Shown here: piece after piece, positions 14,167-15,759 of the stretch
Layout of the letters: each line of letters begins with the position of its first letter
How positions within the stretch are numbered: position 1 is the first letter of the stretch
Assembly: GCA_964449455.1 (NCBI GenBank)
Contig: CAYUYV010000122.1
Span: forward strand, 1-15,759
DNA length: 15,759 nt
Source of the DNA: CAYUYV01 sp964449455
GTDB lineage: Bacteria; Pseudomonadota; Alphaproteobacteria; JAJFIK01
Direction of reading: 5' to 3'
The notes under the pieces: generated by a model
The model's database searches: none
Told to the model about the DNA's origin: nothing
Seen by the model: only the letters and a program-made list of their open reading frames with translations
Program-made: the position numbers and the translations under genes

Positions 14167-15540
14167 ATGTTGGAACCGCGCAATAATCCCAATTCATCCC
14201 TTATGGTCGATCCGCCGGGATTGCTTCGCTATGTCATAAGCTGGCGCATGGGCCCTGTGACGAGCACGGAAGGTCAAAAAAAGGCGCGGGATCGCTTCGA
14301 AGCGGATCGGCGCCGTCGGCAGGATGTCCACAGGGTCCATTACTTCCACCAACTGGATGATCCTTATTCGCACCTGACCGCCCAGGTTCTGGCCCGGTTT
14401 GCCGCCCGTTATGACGTCACCATCGAGCCGCATCTGATCCGGGCGACGGGCGGTGCCAATCAGCCGGAAATGGCCAAACTGGCCGCTTTGGCCCGCCGGG
14501 ATGCGGCGCTTATCGCGCCCCATTTGGGGCTGACCTTCCCGGACATCGCCAGCGAAGTTCCGGGCACGGATCGGGTTGCACTGGCGGCCCGCATCCTGGC
14601 AGGCCTCTCGCCCCAGGACTTCATTGAGCAGTGCGAGGCGATCAGTCATGCGCTTTGGGCCGGAGCAGATCTCCCGTCCCCCAAAGCTGGCGCCCAGCCG
14701 GTGTCGCCTGAAGCGGCCGACCAGGCTCTTGACCAGGGTTCGGCCCTTCTCAAGGAACTCGGTCACTATTCCGGTGCGACCTTTTTCTATGGTGGGGAAT
14801 GGTATTGGGGGGTGGACCGGCTCTTCCATCTGGAGCTCCGCCTGCAAGAGCTTGACTTGTGCCGGGAACAGGATGCGCCATTCATCGCGCCGCGCCCGGC
14901 GATTGACACCCAGGGTGTTGATGCCAGCCACCTCACTTTGGACTTCTTCCCCTCCCTGAATTCTCCTTACACATCTATCATCTATGATCGCACCATTGAC
15001 CTTGTGGAGACGTGCGGCATCCGTCTCAACCACAAACCCGTCCTGCCCATGATCATGCGCGGCGTTCCGGCGACCTTCGCCAAAGGGCGCTACATTCTGT
15101 TTGATACGAAGCGGGAAGCGGACTATTTCGGCGTGTCGTTCGGTAAAATCATCACGCCCATCGGCACACCCACGCGGCAGGCCTATTCCCTGCTGCCTTG
15201 GGCGGCTGAACAAGGCAAAGACATTCCCCTGATGAGTTCTTTGCTGCGTCATGCCTTTGCCGAAGGCGTCGCTCTGCATAAAGAAAGTGGCATGCGGCGC
15301 GCTGTCGAGGCGGCGGGTCTCAACTGGAAAGAGGCCAAGACCGTTCTGGGAACGGAGGAATGGAAGCCGATCGTTGCCGGGAACCAGAAGGAAATGGTTG
15401 AGGATCTCGGCCTATGGGGTGTCCCGAGCTACCGGCTGTCGGGACCCGATGGGGAACCGGATCTTGCCGTCTGGGGGCAGGATCGTTTGTGGCTCGTCGC
15501 TGCCGAGATCCGGCGGCGGTCCGAAATGGACCTGAAGTGA
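14167..15540 (+). CDS. Tandem DsbA/HCCA-isomerase-like protein
   Basis: This 457-residue protein has two thioredoxin-fold domains of the DsbA / 2-hydroxychromene-2-carboxylate isomerase (kappa-GST-like) type. Domain 1 (about 57-230) opens with YFHQLDDPYSHL and ends GHYSGATFFYGGEWYWGVDRL. Domain 2 (about 256-450) opens with DFFPSLNSPYTS and ends LWGVPSYRL, then AVWGQDRLWLV. The second domain keeps the family Ser-Pro-Tyr and the cis-Pro motif GVPS (418-421). In the first, Asp replaces the Ser and Gly-Ala-Thr stands at the cis-Pro position, so only domain 2 looks like a normal glutathione-binding unit. No CxxC is present and no signal peptide is seen, so a cytosolic glutathione-linked role is inferred. 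ATG at 14167 has AGGGA 10 nt upstream; the ATG at 14137 lacks a site. Confidence 0.8.
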   Translation: MLEPRNNPNSSLMVDPPGLLRYVISWRMGPVTSTEGQKKARDRFEADRRRRQDVHRVHYFHQLDDPYSHLTAQVLARFAARYDVTIEPHLIRATGGANQPEMAKLAALARRDAALIAPHLGLTFPDIASEVPGTDRVALAARILAGLSPQDFIEQCEAISHALWAGADLPSPKAGAQPVSPEAADQALDQGSALLKELGHYSGATFFYGGEWYWGVDRLFHLELRLQELDLCREQDAPFIAPRPAIDTQGVDASHLTLDFFPSLNSPYTSIIYDRTIDLVETCGIRLNHKPVLPMIMRGVPATFAKGRYILFDTKREADYFGVSFGKIITPIGTPTRQAYSLLPWAAEQGKDIPLMSSLLRHAFAEGVALHKESGMRRAVEAAGLNWKEAKTVLGTEEWKPIVAGNQKEMVEDLGLWGVPSYRLSGPDGEPDLAVWGQDRLWLVAAEIRRRSEMDLK

Positions 15541-15576
15541 TCTGCCCCGTGATGAGAGGCGGCTGCTTTCACATCT

Positions 15577-15627
15577 ATCACTGTTAAGACGGCATCACTG
15601 TTAAGAGGGTATCACTGTAATGAGGGC
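15577..15627. repeat. Three-copy 17-bp tandem array
   Basis: The units ATCACTGTTAAGACGGC (15577), ATCACTGTTAAGAGGGT (15594) and ATCACTGTAATGAGGGC (15611) are in register. The last copy runs into the left arm of the following hairpin. Confidence 0.85.
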
Positions 15628-15660
15628 ACGGGCGGAGACTGTGCCCCGCCCGTGCCCTCA
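15621..15660 (+). terminator. GC-rich hairpin downstream of the tandem-DsbA gene
   Basis: A perfect 15-bp stem (15621-15635 with 15646-15660; arm TGAGGGCACGGGCGG) has a 10-nt loop, 80 bp after the stop codon. No T tract follows, so termination is likely but may need a factor. It could also serve a convergent gene beyond the window. Confidence 0.6.
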
Positions 15661-15703
15661 TTCGAAGCTGGACCATAGCCAGAAGCGGTTGATCGCGCTG
15701 ACT

Positions 15704-15749
15704 GTTAGAGCCCTTTCACAGAAGTCCGGGTCATTGAAAGGGCTCTAAC
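15704..15749. repeat. Perfect 15-bp inverted repeat, alphaproteobacterial intergenic-repeat type
   Basis: GTTAGAGCCCTTTCA (15704-15718) pairs with TGAAAGGGCTCTAAC (15735-15749) around a 16-nt loop, followed by TCTTTGATTT. The form 'TTAGAGC..TTTCA…GAAAG..GCTCTAAC-TCTTTG' resembles, from memory, a dispersed palindromic element common in alphaproteobacterial spacers. It could instead be a terminator for a gene on either side. Confidence 0.65.
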
Positions 15750-15759
15750 TCTTTGATTT

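Noticed and set aside
14194..15279. 361-codon open frame on the minus strand
   Set aside because: It is antisense to the tandem DsbA-like gene, whose + strand protein has clear family motifs. The minus translation is rich in Arg/Gly/Gln and resembles nothing.

Overview
The window looks like a chromosomal piece of an alphaproteobacterium. It has moderately high GC, an alphaproteobacterial-style C-P lyase operon, a TonB-dependent receptor, a YghU-type glutathione transferase, and frequent TTG/GTG starts. I cannot name the genus; a Hyphomonadaceae/Parvularcula-like lineage is only a guess.

Layout. Positions 1-577 (+) hold the tail of an unknown gene and a DUF6641-like small gene broken by an in-frame TGA exactly where the family has tryptophan. 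Positions 544-5195 (-) carry the carbon-phosphorus lyase core operon phnG-H-I-J-K-L, tightly packed with 1-4 bp overlaps from phnI onward. It encodes the subunits that convert phosphonates to ribosyl-phosphonate intermediates and cleave the C-P bond. phnM, phnF and the phnCDE transporter are not in this window. Upstream of phnG lies a six-copy 16-bp tandem array, then the decayed remains of a phosphonate-cluster hexapeptide transferase (about 5723-6177, -). Next on the + strand come a siderophore-type TonB-dependent receptor (6562-8760), a hairpin, a three-copy 20-bp array and an intrinsic terminator, then a DUF1624/HGSNAT-like membrane acyltransferase (9022-10182). An ArsR-type repressor (-) and a NIPSNAP-family protein (+) are divergently arranged around a 6-4-6 dyad. 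A small lipoprotein gene (-) follows, then about 1.2 kb of decayed DNA with an IS3-type transposase remnant. After that come yghU (13174-14043) and a 457-residue tandem DsbA/HCCA-isomerase-like protein (14167-15540). The window ends with a 17-bp tandem array and two strong hairpins.

The most unusual signal is at the level of the spacers. Seven separate short tandem arrays (units 13-20 bp, 2-6 copies), each with its own unit sequence, sit in the non-coding or decayed DNA: 4106-4145, 5315-5410, 8831-8890, 10344-10408, 12107-12159, 12505-12543 and 15577-15627. In the IS3 remnant the 13-bp unit can be read as a local multiplication of sequence that once encoded the transposase. This suggests the arrays grow in place by tandem duplication and are not copies of a dispersed repeat.
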